From: Incurvaria masculella
Taxonomy: Eukaryota > Arthropoda > Insecta > Lepidoptera > Incurvariidae
DNA length: 64,000 nt
Reading direction: 5' to 3'
Assembly: GCA_946894095.1 (NCBI GenBank)
Contig: OX335641.1
Location: forward strand, 18,246,501 to 18,310,500
Shown here: positions 45,901-58,257 of the stretch, piece by piece
Layout of the letters: each line of letters opens with the position of its first letter
Numbering within the stretch: the first letter of the stretch is position 1
The notes under the pieces: generated by a model
What the model saw: the letters and a program-made list of their open reading frames with translations, nothing else
Told to the model about the DNA's origin: nothing
Databases searched by the model: none
Position numbers and translations under genes: made by a program

Positions 45901-48828
45901 GGTATACCTATCATGATCATATGTATCTTCCGAATTTTTCGTGTACAAATCAGCGTTTAATTAATATAGCCATCGACATTATTTACCTAAGTATTCAAAG
46001 GACAGATGAAATGTTAAATATCTTGTATTGGTATAAATACGGACACATTGGTCTCGAGCGCAGAGTTTGTGCCCGACAGGAGCGTCCTTGCCGCGGGAGC
46101 AGCAGGACATTCGTCCGTGATAGATGTGACACGGGCCACTAAAAGGCCAAACAATAATTAATATATTTTTATAGCGAGGGAGGCGACAGGGCGACAGGAC
46201 GCCAGGAGGTCCCGGTACAATAGGGGCGTCGGATAGAGACGTCGCGTGGGAGAGACTGAGAGACTCTCAAACTTTTTAAATTTAAAGTTATGGGTATTTA
46301 TTTTAAATAATAATTTATAAAAATCATGATAGTTTACTTGCAGTATGGATTTGCAAATTATTGTTTCGTTTGTTTTATGTATATACACATACTACAGAAA
46401 AACAGCGTTAAATTAGATGCGGGGATAGAATTATGCGCGGTAAATTTAAGGTAACAGTAACATCTACCAAAAATGAAGTATATTACAATGCTTCAGTGTG
46501 GTAGTTGTCGTGCAACCTTAAATTCATGTTAAAGAGGTAATTGTATTGCCATTAAAAACACAATAAGGTTTCTTTTCGAATAAAATATTGGAATGTACTT
46601 AATTGAGTAAATAAATAAATTGTTTTAGATGATTTTTACATACTTGTAGGTATACTTTTCCAACAATATTGTGTCCGGGTGGCATGCCTTTATAACATCA
46701 AAACAACAAAATGTAAACATTTTTATTACTATAGTTTGGGGTGTTATTGGCGACAGTTTGAAAACCAACATTTGAATTAGGAACACAGGTAAAGTTCCAC
46801 GCATTCTTTTTTTGACGCAGAACACGATGCGCAGGCGCCAACCGCCAACTGCCGCTCCTCCGCCGCCGCCTGCGATAACTATCGCGTGAAAAAACCGTAA
46901 CTCGGAGACCGTTCCCGTGGATTTGAATCCAATTTTATGGATTGTTTGATAAAAATGTGCAAGATATGGCAACGCTTTGTTTAATAGTATTTTAAAATAA
47001 ATAGTTTTTTACATGCGGTATATGTACTTGATCACGTGACTTCAATTAATGTATTTTGCACGATTTTTTTTATTTTATAAAAAGATGCAAGAGGAAAAGT
47101 TACTTATTTTCCCCTCCAAAATATTTCGCCTTAAATTAACGCAGATAGTTAATACTGCTTCAACCTGTACTCAAAATGGATGAATGGCTTTTTACAATAG
47201 AATCATTTAGATAAGATTACCTACCAATTCGGATTAAGATGTGATAGTCAGAATTTTAAACTACATAGTTTGTAAGTATCAAAGAAACACATTTTACAAA
47301 CCCTTCGAATTTTCTTGTTGGTTCTCGTTCGCGAGAGGTAATCGCCGGGGCAGAAAACAAAATGTTGACGAATTCGAGTGTAGTAAGTTACACCTAATAA
47401 AAGAAAACTGAAACTGAAAAAATATACCTGAAATTATAAAAATAGTGCAGTAGCATTGACATATCACTGTGCAGTCCAAAATGTGTGTGATCACTAAAAT
47501 ATGACATTCGAGGAAGCGCTTGCATTGAGGAATGTTCCGGAGAAGTTGCGCTGAGGAACACCACGATGCCTCCTCACAACCAGGTCTTATCTCAACCCTC
47601 GATAGTAACGGTTTCACGTTTCGGATTGCTCAATGACCCCTCGGAAATTACCAATCGGAGCGGGCTGGCTCTAGTGCGACGGCGCGGAGCGCGATTAATA
47701 AGCAAAGATAACAAATTAAAGTTAAAAGCAACAATGGCCGGAATAGAGCATCGGCTAACTAGGCGCTTTGTCTAGCTGTCGCGGCCGGTTTCGTGTTTAT
47801 TTTATCCATATTGAATCTGATCCGCTGAGCGACCAACATGACGTACGGATATTTCTTAATAACTCCTCAGAGTAACGCTGATGCGATAGCGCAGAGTAAA
47901 CTAAGCAAATCTATTGAAAGACCAAATAGTAAGAAGGATATTGAATTTTGAAAAGATCATATGGGCATGCGAGCCTCTAAGCCGCAGCGGCCCCATACAA
48001 TAATAATACTTACATCAAAATTTCAATATTTTCATAATCGACTGTAAAGCAAGGACACATTTACTAAAATAAATATTATAAAAGCTATGTAGTCTCGAAC
48101 CAGCAAGCAATTATTAAATTTAGAACCTATTATTATTAGAAACTTCTCGAAACATGCATGCCACGATTCGAAAAACAAAAAAATGTATGTATATCCCCCG
48201 AATGAATATCCTATAGATGGTAAATATATATTTTTGTGAAAAGAAATAAATATTTTAGAATTTGAATAGCGTTTCGCGGGCAGTGCGTATTCCAATTCAG
48301 CCACTCCATAACTAAGAATTCTTCTATAATCCGTACGTCCGTAGTCAATGCCTCCTTACATCTGCGTTGCATAAATGAACCGCAAGTAGGTATTGAACAT
48401 TCAAACATATCCGTCAACCAAAATCGTATTCGGCATCAGAAGCTAGGGCCAGTTCTCCGTTGACTTTATAGTAAAACATCACAAAGTTGGGATGGAATTA
48501 ATGTTTTGGAGTTGGCGAAAAATAAGCGGGCCATTTTTTTCCTCTTCGGTTCATACTGCAGGATATCTCTATGTAGAGCACATTGTAGGGCAGAGTTTAA
48601 ACTTTATTTTCATTTAAGAAAATATGAATGTTTTTTTATACTTTGTATTAATAATAACGTAATAATAAGTATTAATTATTAATTAAATAAAGAATATTTG
48701 CAGTCAATGTCCGCAACGCAGATGAAGCGATAAATAAATATATGTAGTTATAATCTCAAACACTATGTTAGAAGAAGGCATTGGGTACGGGAGGAGGGAC
48801 TATAGGAAACTTCCAAATTATGGGTATA
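45901..48828. other. Gene-free stretch
   Basis: 46040-46260 and 46800-46900 are GC-rich patches. 47560-47850 is non-repetitive with CCAATCGGAGCGGG and AACAATGG (SOX-type). A 69-codon ATG frame at 47566-47775 in it lacks any recognised domain. The rest is AT-rich. Confidence 0.4.
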
Positions 48829-48901
48829 CATCAGTTGGCGAAATTGGTAGACGCAATACTCGCGAATGGTATGTTTTGCTGGTTCGGTTTCAGCCTTGCA
48901 G
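48829..48901 (+). pseudogene. tRNA-like cloverleaf with organelle/bacterial-type D arm
   Basis: The D-arm region TGGCGAAATTGGTAGACGC matches the D arm of bacterial and plastid leucine tRNAs, with GCG/CGC pairing. It is followed by a 5-bp anticodon stem (ATACT/GGTAT) around CGCGAAT, five variable bases, and a 5-bp T stem (GCTGG/TCAGC) with loop TTCGGTT. The acceptor halves CATCAGT and CTTGCAG do not pair, position 33 is G not T, and leucine's long variable arm is missing. It is a decayed tRNA, a SINE head or chance. Confidence 0.4.
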
Positions 48902-49511
48902 TATATTCGTAAAGTAGTTATTTTTACTGGGCTTTTTATTTAATTAATGTGTCCATTCTTCCTGGTAGACGTACATGATTTAACTACGGAACCCTAAAAA
49001 CCAACGGAAGCAGCACCAGTAAAACACTCGCTTATCCGCGGACTGTTTGTTCACTGCACTGTGGTCTCGTTAAATGCAATGTTTATTCATTCGTTTATTA
49101 TGCAAAATGGCCCACTGTGTGAGGTGCGTCGCGGCTCGCTGCGATATGCTCCTTCGTACTATTCTAATGACGATGTTACAAATTAATATTCCGACGTTAG
49201 AGCATTTGTTAACTTTATTACAATTGTCATGCAAACATTGTGCGTTCCCCCTGTCCATTGAAAGTGAACCAAGTCAGTAAGAATAATCAATTTAACTAAC
49301 TATAATCTTTTTTGGTGTTGCATGTTTTTGCTTTTTTAAAGGGAATACAGATGACACAAAACATCAGTCAAGACGCGGCACATGAGATGCAGAAAAGCTG
49401 GAGAAACTTCTCAAAAAATCATCAAGCAATGTGAAAGTATAACGATGCATGGTTGTTTGTGATACATTGCGAGTTCCAGCATAGATCCTACTGAATTTCA
49501 TCTCGTGTCAG
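48902..49511. other. Gene-free; GC-richer patch
   Basis: 49000-49280 is non-repetitive with 60 to 68-codon frames on both strands and no recognised protein. 49290-49511 may be the 3' untranslated remainder of the LINE fragment that ends at 49512. Confidence 0.4.
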
Positions 49512-49970
49512 TCAGTCAGTGTGTTTGCGTCCACTGTTGGACATGGCCTCTCTAATTTTTTCCCAGTTCTCCCGGCCCTCAGCGGTACGGAACCACTGCT
49601 TTCCGCCGACGCATTTTATGTCGTCGTCCCACCTGGCGGGTGGTCTTCCCACATTTCGTTTTCCTGTCCACGGCCGCCCGTATAGGACACGGTTACTTCA
49701 ACGGTCGACTCCAACGGTCGTCATCTCTTCGGCTGACGTGATCACCCACTGCCATTTGAGCTTAGCCACCCGGTGTCCAATATCGACTAGTTTGGTACGT
49801 CGGCGGATCGCCTCGTTAAGCACCATATCCCGAAGCAATATTCAAAGCATGGCTCACTCCATTGTTCGCTGGGCAACTTTTAACCTTTGGACAACGGCGA
49901 CCATCAGAGTCCACGTTTCACGTGTAGGTTTTCAGAATTCTTGTTTTGATACCCGGGTACGTTTTTCTTC
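49512..49970 (-). pseudogene. Non-LTR retrotransposon reverse transcriptase C-terminus, decayed
   Basis: The minus strand reads ETWTL..VVQRLKVAQRTME, RDMVLNEAIRRRTKLVDIG and HRVAKLKWQW. After a frameshift comes SRRDDDRWS, then after another GRPWTGKRNVGRPPARWDDD and WFRTAEGRENWEKIREAMSN to a TGA at 49512. The order (TYG-ETWTL, RR+T, KLKWQW.GH, GRPP.RW.DD, W...A..R..W) is the thumb/C-terminal tail of insect LINE reverse transcriptases, probably RTE- or Jockey-like. Two in-frame stops (after TME, before ILLRD) and two frameshifts make it a pseudogene. 5'-truncated near 49970. Confidence 0.88.
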
Positions 49971-50569
49971 GAGTCTTGCAGCATATTTCTGTCACTCTTA
50001 ATTTATTTGGCGAGACTCGCACAAGAACGAGTGTAATTTACAGTACAAAAACCGTTCTCTCTTTGAACCGCCGCCACCACGTTAGAATCGCTGTGCCTTT
50101 GCAAATTAAATATGATTTCAGTTTAAATATTCACGCCGGCAAGAAAGCGCATTTGAATGCAGTCGTAACATCTCCGGCGCACGCCAACTGGCAACATTAG
50201 CACGATGCACACGAGTGAAATGAATATGCGTTAGCGCATAACAACTTGTCTGTCCGCTAACCGATTGATTGCTATCGCACGCACTGCTACAGTTTGTCAT
50301 TACCTAACTTACTTGCATGGACAGTGCTATACGTACCCAATTAACGAGGAAAACTGTGCTTACGTTATTTATCGCAATGTGTACCTAATTTGTGAAGCCC
50401 TTATGATTCCGATCGGTATGACTGTGTGTAGTATCAGTAGTGATGTAATAATGGATTCATGTATTTGTTTTTGTATTCTATTCATCATCCATCATGGACA
50501 GCTTGCTGCACTCGAAATCGTCATGTAACAACAATTAAAAATTTTTTACACCCCTTCCCCCAAATCGTC
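49971..50569. other. Gene-free; GC-richer block
   Basis: 50040-50310 is non-repetitive and CpG-richer, with GCATTTGAATGCA and CATTAGCACGATGC patches. No gene. Confidence 0.4.
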
Positions 50570-50930
50570 TTTTTTATGTAACTGGACATGGGTGGATGAT
50601 ATCACCACCACCTTCACGATATACGGCGCATCCCGGTAGACATTTGGTGTCATGCCAGGACCTTTATTTTATGAGCACAGCTACATTGAACTTGATGAAA
50701 AATATGGACGCTTCGACCGACCATATTTTCATCCAATGCGATGGTATCAGGGCAGTATTGCCCTAAACTTCCCGCCGCGTTGGTGGTGAGGTAACCGGTT
50801 TTACATAGATTTCGTGGAACCATGGAACAGCTCGAATTCTTAACAAACATGATGAACGGGACGGGGATTAAATCCATGACGTCTGGCATGGAAAGCAAGT
50901 CCCCACGCCCCTGAGCTAACCCTATCTTCA
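50570..50930 (-). mobile_element. SINE family A, full-length reference copy
   Basis: The minus strand starts with an A box in TTAGCTCAGGGGCGTGG, the anticodon-arm-like CTTTCCATGCCAGACG and a B-box-like GATTTAATCCCCG. It continues through the body and ends CATGTCCAGTTACATAAAAAA. This order (tRNA head, unrelated body, A-rich tail) defines the family as a pol III SINE mobilised by a partner LINE. The body shows a local duplication/deletion around 50700-50790. Confidence 0.82.
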
Positions 50931-51584
50931 GAAAATAATTTTTGTTACCTTAGAATCCAATAGGGATTATCATATATGATTGAGTCTCATATTGGTTAAG
51001 AGTTCTTATTTGCGGAAAAACAATCTTTCTGTCAAAATTCCAATTTGATTTGGTTGCAATTGGAAGTGGCGGTATCTTACTTATGTGTTTTATTATGAGT
51101 TATATTTTTAACCGACTTCAAAAAAGGAGGAGGTTATCAAATCGTCTGTTTGGGTTTTTTTTTATTTTTTTTTTATGTTTGTTACCTCATAACTTTTGCC
51201 TGGGTGAACCGATTTTGATGATTATTTTTTTTAATGATAGCTAGTGCTTCCCAAGTAGTCCCATTTTAATTTGGTGAAGTTCTGACAGTGATATCCATGA
51301 GAAAATCATAAAAGTCTTAAATTTGTATTAAGATGTGCGCGACAAATGGACGAATAACTCAATATAACGCCAACCGATTTCGGTGATTATTTTTTTATTG
51401 GAAAGGACGTGTACAAATTAGTAAGTGTACTTCAGATTCACTAAAAAATAAAAAATTAAAAAAAAATTAATAAAAAAAATTACCGACTTCAAAGATAAAG
51501 CACTAAAAAGTAAAAAATAATTTCCATTTTTGTAGTTACGATTTCTGTTATTTTTTGAGTCGGTGTCAGCCAAGGTTAGGTTAT

Positions 51585-52143
51585 ATTCCGGGAGGTCACG
51601 ACATTTTTGGTCACGATAAGGTAAATGGCTGAATCTGGGTTCACATGATAGAGACCAACCCTCTGATACTAAATATGTCGGTCTGGCTGCGCTAAGTGGT
51701 TGCGTTACCTAGATTGGCTATATAAAATAGATGTTGGTATGAACCTGCTGATGAATATACTGATTGTCTAGAAACAATGATAACTATTGATTATGCACCA
51801 TAAGCCATTCGGTTTTTTAATGAAATACTTAAATATACCTAAAGTTATATCTGTAACCTAAATCGAAAATAACTACGAAATGCAACCAAAGATTTGTTCA
51901 GTTTTTATATTGCTAAGCAAGTATGTACTGATACTTTCATGCTTCGTCATTTGCATCCATTTACCTTATCATATATATTTTTTGTCACCATAACGACTTT
52001 TTCAGGCGCCTTATTTATGTAACGCAACCACTTGGAACAGGCAGCCCGAACTATTTAGCTTCAGAGGGTTGGTACTTATCCCCTGAACCCAGTTTCAGCC
52101 ATTTACGTTATCGTTACCATTTTTGTCGCGACCTCCTAGTCTA
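51585..52143 (+). mobile_element. 559-bp MITE with about 130-bp terminal inverted repeats, copy 2
   Basis: Matches 9377-9934 end to end in opposite orientation. Ends are ATTCCGGGAGGTCACGACA and, inverted, TAGACTAGGAGGTCGCGAC. It is inserted directly beside TTAGG repeats, inside the foldback element. Confidence 0.85.
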
Positions 52144-52170
52144 TTAGGTTAGGTTAGGTTAGGTTAGGTT
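52144..52170 (+). repeat. Interstitial TTAGG repeat, five units
   Basis: The longest TTAGG run of the window. It abuts the right end of the MITE at 52143, and TTAGGTTA also lies left of the MITE at 51576. The MITE therefore appears to have inserted into, or carries with it, a telomere-like tract. Confidence 0.8.
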
Positions 52171-52287
52171 CTCTTGATTAGCGCAGCGCGTGCCCGGCTA
52201 ACGCCGACTCAAAAAATAACAGACATCGTAACTACAAAAATGGAAATTATGTTTTACTTTTTAGTGCCTTTTCTTTGAAGTCGGTTA

Positions 52288-54577
52288 TTTTTTTTGTTAT
52301 TTTTTTTTAATTATGTTAATATCTCTGTTAATCTTATTCTTATCACGTTAACATGCATATAATATCCTATTTAGTTTATTTAATTTAAATGTGCTTATGT
52401 ACCTACATGTATTTGTATTCTAATTTTATTTTCTTAATTTTTATTGTTTTACTTTTAGCTACACGTTTGAGGTCTCTCCCCAACGCCCCAAGCGATAAAT
52501 GGAAGATTTCACTGTTCAATGTTAAGTCCTAATTTCTAAAGTATTTTTGTTTCTTATTGGTTTTGCAATCGCACTTTTTTGTTGCTTCGTAAATACGTGA
52601 GATTATTAGCTGGACGATGTGTGCGTTAAAACGGCACGCACCGCACTATTGTCCGATGACTTCTTGGAATGACCGAACATTAGAAATTCCGACAAGTCAC
52701 TCGGCACTCCCAGAAGCCAGAAGATCGAAGATCCAGCAGTCCCAGCACGACCGTGGCGCCACACCAACTCGTTCTGTGAAGCGTCAACACGATATATTTA
52801 TCGACGGTTCTCGGAAAACGATCATTTCATTGTCTAGCGATTGATTTCTAGCTGCGACACAGTTTCATTGTCCTTTATATGTAAATCTATTTAAATTTAA
52901 ACTGAATTAGTATGATGACTTCGATTTATTAGCTATGGAAAGTCTGATTTTCCTATTGGAACCGACATGGGAGTGACACTAGCTGATTAATGAAGGAGAT
53001 TTAAGAAACGAACGATAGACAAAAATAAAATTTGTAAAAAAATTCTACTTAGACGCGTCACGTATCAAATCAAATGAAATTTTAAAATTCATTACCAGCA
53101 CAAGCAAGTTCTTTATATGACTGTGGAAGGAAGATTGCACAATATTTCGTCGTTTAGCCTGCATGAAAAACGCGCAATTCTTCACGTTTGAAGAAGACGA
53201 TATAAGAATACAAATAAGTTGGTACTAGTGGAGAAAATATGGCATTATGAGTTAGATTACAATGTACGTACACGTGTCTAGTTCTCATTGCCTGATTATG
53301 GGTGGGCTGGCGGGCTTCTTGTTGGTTCAGACTGGAATCTTTATGCAATACTTCAAATTCATTACTACTATGAAAATGAAGACATAATTTTGCTAGGTTT
53401 TAAGAGTTACGATCACAAGAGATGATGCTAGCTTTAACGGTGCTACAAGCACAGTTAAAACCAGTCACAGTTTAATTGTTTTGATGTAGAATTCTCACCT
53501 CAGCTGTCATCTAATGGTTTGGAATTCTGTTCTCCGTCAAGTTTTTAATTCCACAGCATGTCACATGGTGAGTCGACACCGTTCTACTTTGAAGCCAGGT
53601 TACTGGTTCTAGATTCGAGCTAATGGTTTATAAGATAATTCTTCTTGGGTTTTAAATTCCATTCCAACAGGAACGGTTCCACAAACATATTGAAGTATAC
53701 AGTTTGTTCTTTTTTTGTTTATTCAGAAACTTTGACGAAGTGACAAAAAAAGAAAAAATAATTTGACTGGCATGATGTAAGTTACGTAACAATAGTCAAC
53801 AATGTATTCATCCGCTTCAAATGGAGCTCATGCAAGTATACATAAGCAAATTAAAGAAGAATAGGTGCATCTAATATCAGTAGCATAATAGTAAGGAACC
53901 GCTGAACAGTAAAAAATATATTGTATTTGAAAATATTTTGTTCACAGAATAAATTGTGAATATTGGAAAAGAGGATATACTTAAAATTGGAACCGTGTGA
54001 GTAAAAATGATAATATTATGTTAATTACTTATATACATGTTTCTTTTAACATTACAATATTTTGTGCAGGACTACTATCTATTTCAGTGGTGTAGTATTG
54101 CGAAAATGCATAAAAATCTAATTTTAGGCAAGAGGTTCCTGTATCTTTTTTTTTCCAGTAAATTGACCAAGGAAGCAATGGTCAGCACTTGGAACATAAC
54201 TCAACTAACTAATATAGTTTTAATATTCAAACAATACTTATTTTAATTTTATTGAAGACGTGTGTGCTCTTATTAGGACTCGATTATTAAGTTTCTCTTA
54301 GACAAACAGTCGGTGCGCACGCAGCGGAGGCGCTTGGAAGGGCTCGAGCCGGATCAAAGGTGCCGCCTGCGCGGGCGCATCCATCAAGTCGCGTGATGAG
54401 CAGGGATGGCGCGGGGGAGGGGAAGCGGCGCGGTCGGGGGGTGCAGGCACCGCCGCCCGCCGCCTCCGACCGCGCCGCCCCCTCCGCGGTCCCCCGCCCG
54501 GTGACGTCACGATTTGCTATGAATCTTTCACGACAATCCTGAACAATGAGTTATATTATACTAACAATTAATAATTT
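52288..54577. other. Gene-free stretch
   Basis: A 75-codon ATG frame at 52617-52844 (S/R/H-rich, no recognised domain) lies in a GC-richer patch and cannot be supported as a gene. 54300-54520 is a strongly GC-rich island with CpG tracts and TGACGTCA at 54502-54509. The rest is AT-rich. Confidence 0.4.
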
Positions 54578-54720
54578 CGTCTTTTTTTTTTTTTTTTTTT
54601 TTTTTATGCGACCTGACATGGATGGCTAATACCACACAACTGCCGTTATGATATTAGCCCAATACACCACATTCCCGAAGGAATTTGGTGCCATGCCAGG
54701 ACCTTCCCTTTATGAGTCTT
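54578..54720 (-). mobile_element. SINE family A 3' end with long poly(A) tail
   Basis: A T-run of about 24 followed by ATGCGACCTGACATGGATGG, ATGATATTAGCCCAATACAC and GGTGCCATGCCAGGACC, cut off at TTTATGAG. The long homopolymer tail suggests a comparatively recent insertion that was then truncated. Confidence 0.8.
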
Positions 54721-54831
54721 AGTGTTGATTTCAGTTTTCTATAATTCAATTACAATAAGTAATAATATTAAACAAATTAGAATATTTATAACTTTATGTA
54801 TTTAATGGATGAAACAATAATTATTTGAGTT

Positions 54832-55066
54832 TCAGCGACATCTACATTGTAATCAGATTTTGAAAATAATCTGAAAAAGTTTATGGTAGTGACACTCAAC
54901 GGAAGCAGGATTCGAACCTTGGTTAAATAGAGCAATGGGCATGTAATCCAGAGGTCGCAGGTTCGAATCCTGCTTCCGACCAATGTCACGACATTTTCAC
55001 ACTTTTTTCAAAATGTTATTACAATTAGTTATTGCAATTCTTCAAATGTAGATGTAGCTGAAACTA
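54832..55066. mobile_element. Head-to-head pair of tRNA(Thr)-like SINEs (second SINE family)
   Basis: The right copy (+) has AGAGCA, an anticodon arm with TGT at 54942-54944, and a T arm in CGCAGGTTCGAATCCTGC, followed by CTTCCGACCA and a body ending TAGATGTAGCTGAAACT. The left copy (-) has the same T arm, TTCCG, a diverged body and TAGATGTCGCTGAAACT. Together they form a 20-bp perfect inverted repeat at 54900-54919 and 54959-54978 and weaker symmetry beyond. The 5' halves of both tRNA heads are lost at the junction near 54922. Confidence 0.72.
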
Positions 55067-56530
55067 AAATTAAATTAGAAATATTTAATACTTCTACTCG
55101 TTCTTACCCCCATTACGGTTTTCCTATTACATATTTTTTTATTTGATTTTTCTGTCTTTAATTTCCCTATTTAATATTATAAATTTGCGTCCAGTTCATT
55201 TGTTGTAGGTAATTTTTATAATAAGAATTATTATCAAATTATGTTACAATTAGAGGAAACTGTGTTTTCTTGTATACTTTAATACTAACTTAGTAGCAGT
55301 CTAACCATTATTTCTTATTCCAATTGCTTATTAGAATTACACTTCCTTCGGTGATTCTTCAATTCTTCCTGTGTTAGTATCCTGTATGCACTTTAACATC
55401 CTATAGACGTAAGACGATACATGACGTGCTCTCTACTACGTGTGTCCCACATCCCACGTGGTTACTGACTAACACCGCCGCGTCGGATTTATCGGGCATC
55501 GGGTTTGGATGACTCGCGCCGTACGATCCGTCAGATAATCGCCGGTGTGTCGGCGACGCGACGACGTGTCGACGCGACAAGTCAGCCGATTCTCACGCCC
55601 GCGCGGCAGGGCTGCCACCACACATTTTACTACCCTAATATGTGAATGCAATCGACGCTTTTGTAAGATAATAGTTGGTAAATATTTAGAGGTAATACGC
55701 TACTTTGTTAAATGAAATGAATGTTTACGAGTACAATGTAGTGCAGAATAGTTGTAATATCCGAAAAAAATGTGATCCTGGAAATTTATTTGCTTTGATT
55801 GATTTCATACATCATTCGTTAGATATCAGGTTAGATGCCACCTAAACTAGATGGGATTGGGTAAGTTTGAGTTAGGTTAGGTTAGTTTAGGTTACCTAAC
55901 TTACCTTTATTCCATCCAACTACAATTTAAGATGAGAAGAAACAGGCTGGTTGTAGATACATAGATAGATACTCTCCGATTGGAAATTGTATGGAACAAT
56001 AGGGAGACACTAAGGAAAAAAATATGCTATTAAAATAATTTAGTCCAAATTTCTAGTGTTTTCTTAAATATGTTGTCTAGCTAGATGCCCTAAGATGCGG
56101 AATTTTCGACATCGTTTTTAAATAAAAAATGTATGTAACCAAACGTAGTCAACTAAAAAGAAAAACATTATTGAATCGTTTAAATTTATGTTTTAACTGC
56201 CAACCCTACGTCGCAGTAGCGTCGCGATGACGCGTCAGATCGACATCGCTCGTCATATTCGGCGGCGTGACTACACACTGCAGCGCCGCCTACTGATTAC
56301 ATTTACAACTAGAATAAAACCGCTCTCGACGGAATGCTCTCTAATGTGACGGATGAATATTTGAACTAGGAATGGATATTATCCACAGCTGGTGGTTTAG
56401 TCCATATTAAATTGACTGCTTGGCTAAGGTAGGGGCTTTAGGTAAAGGTGCGGTAAGGTTATATATTTTTTTTCTAAATATTCATACTCAAATAGTTTCC
56501 ATCAGAATGTACGTGACGCTTACTTCTAAT
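55067..56530. other. Gene-free; GC-rich block and TTAGG run
   Basis: 55430-55640 is CpG-rich with TCCCACGTGG (E-box) and repeated CGACGCGAC motifs. TTAGGTTAGGTTAG occurs at 55872. 56180-56340 is another GC-richer block. No gene recognised. Confidence 0.4.
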
Positions 56531-56762
56531 AAAAACCGGCCAAGTGCGAGACGGACTCACACAAGAAAGGTCCGGTAACGTCGTGCAAGATTTTATACAA
56601 AAAAATCACATTTCTTGTACTTACCCATATATTTTTTTACTATTTGTTGTTATAGCGGCAATAGAAATATACACTGTGAACATTTCAGCTGTCTATCAAC
56701 CTATTAGGGTTCATGAGATGCAGCTCGCAGACAGCCGGGCAGACGGACGGACGGACAGTCAT
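56531..56762 (+). mobile_element. CCGGCCAAG short element, copy 3, 3'-truncated
   Basis: AAAAACCGGCCAAGTGCGAG, a diverged B box (GGTCCGGTAACG), TTATAGCGGCAATAG, and GACGGACGGACGGACAG, where it ends. The terminal GGGTACGGAACCCTA block is absent. Confidence 0.75.
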
Positions 56763-58257
56763 TCGTCAATTTAAAAAACATGTAGAGCCTCATATGTCGC
56801 AAAAAGGATAACTTTGGCGCTACAAAAAATATGATTTGATCAGTAACCTACTTCAGCCGTTTCCCAGCTATTAGGGCGCCTCCAATACAAACGGAGTCGT
56901 GGAACCTCAAAGCGAATAAAAAGCACGTCGGTGTAGCCATCATCACGCTATCACGGCGCAACGTAAATAATTTGTTTATTGAATACAATTAATTACGGTC
57001 GGTACGCCACTGCGCGCGCGAAGCTGTGTATGCGCTCCCGCTCGTGTTGTTGAGTGCCCTCCGCATCGCGCCATTGGAATGCGCAGCTAAAAATAATCAA
57101 GTAACATTGTTTTAAAGAAAAAATATTCCGCCTTACACTTGATTCTTGCTTCCGTCTTTGCTCAAAGACTTTATAAGTTTTTTTTATTCATCACAATACC
57201 TATATTTGTGTTTAGTTTTGTACTCTTCATCCGAAACGAGATGATATGAAGGCAAATAAAATTAGTTTTTAAAAAAATCCTACCACGAAAATGTGATTAT
57301 TTTATGCACGAACTTCTTTTTTTAAATATACTATACCTAAAATATATGCTATATAAAATATAAATATAATAGAATACTTAATATACCTACTTGCTAACAC
57401 GAAATAAAATTCCACGGTAGTTCGCTAAAGCTAAAAAGTTTAAGCTTAAAAAACCTGGCAAGAAAATTGTGGCAGAAATGTCTTCGTTATCCAGCGAATT
57501 CCAGTACTGGACATCTGAGCGCGTGCGTGTGCGAATCGACGCACGCGCGTGTGTGAGAACTCTTTTCGCAGCGAGCCGAAACAGCGGGAAGTCGCGCCGC
57601 GGGGGTCCGCGGGCGCGGGGGGATCTTCCAATTTAAATAAGGAATGTTTTACTTTTAAATAGGTAGAGCTGAGTTACGGATGCACGCTTTAGTTTTCTAG
57701 CCATGCGTCTTCGCCGCGTCGAGTTATGTTTATGCCGAGAGGGTTATTTAGAGCCAAAGAGGGTATGCGCTTAATTGATATGTTATAGGCGTCGTGTTAA
57801 AGTTAAGCAACGTTGTAAATTGTGGATTCATTTAGCTTCAGGCGCGAAGAATAAGGGATAAATGTGTATAGTACCTAGTACCATTTGCAGGCCGTAAAAT
57901 AAATTAATTTGATAATTAACTTATTGAACGTATCAGTATTTTGAAAACCTGATTATTGCTTAGGTACTTATTTGTAATATCGTCGGAAAAATTAAAAAAA
58001 ACTTGAAAATCAAGACAACGATTTCCAACAGTGGTCGATCAGCAAAAGTGTGAAACTGCTGTTATGTTTGCAAAACAATACTGGTTTGTCTTGATCATTA
58101 TCCGTAATATGTACTTGAATATTCGTCGGGCAAATTAAATCCCGCCATCACAATACTTCCAAAACCTAAAAAACACCACGAACTCAAACATCAACAAAAG
58201 CCACACAATTAGCCTCCTCCCATCGAAGTGAGCACAACACGGCAGCGGCATGAATAA
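56763..58257. other. Gene-free; GC-rich conserved-looking blocks
   Basis: 56930-57100 has CAATTAATTACGG next to a CpG-rich segment and a CCATTGG motif. 57500-57620 is GC-rich with a hairpin GCGCGTGCGT / ACGCACGCGC (10-bp stem, 10-nt loop, about 57518-57547). It looks regulatory. No coding frame is supported. Confidence 0.4.

Larger units (their letters stand above)
51109..52287. mobile_element. Composite AACCGACTTC element with 90-bp inverted arms
   Basis: The element begins TAACCGACTTCAAAAAAGG (51109) and ends GAAGTCGGTTA (52287). Inside, 51482-51571 and 52196-52285 are inverted copies with about six mismatches, both beginning ACCGACTTCAAAGA. Between them lie TTAGG repeats and a complete 559-bp MITE. 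The AACCGACTTC-ended family is common in Lepidoptera from memory. It is layered: the outer piece 51109-51481 has no matching partner on the right. Confidence 0.72.

Noticed and set aside
49519..50001. 160-codon plus-strand frame, the longest ATG-type frame with mixed composition
   Set aside because: It is antisense to the decayed LINE reverse transcriptase on the minus strand, whose motifs explain the sequence.
52617..52844. 75-codon ATG frame in a GC-richer patch
   Set aside because: No domain, no second exon signal seen, and length expected by chance. Left as undecided non-coding.
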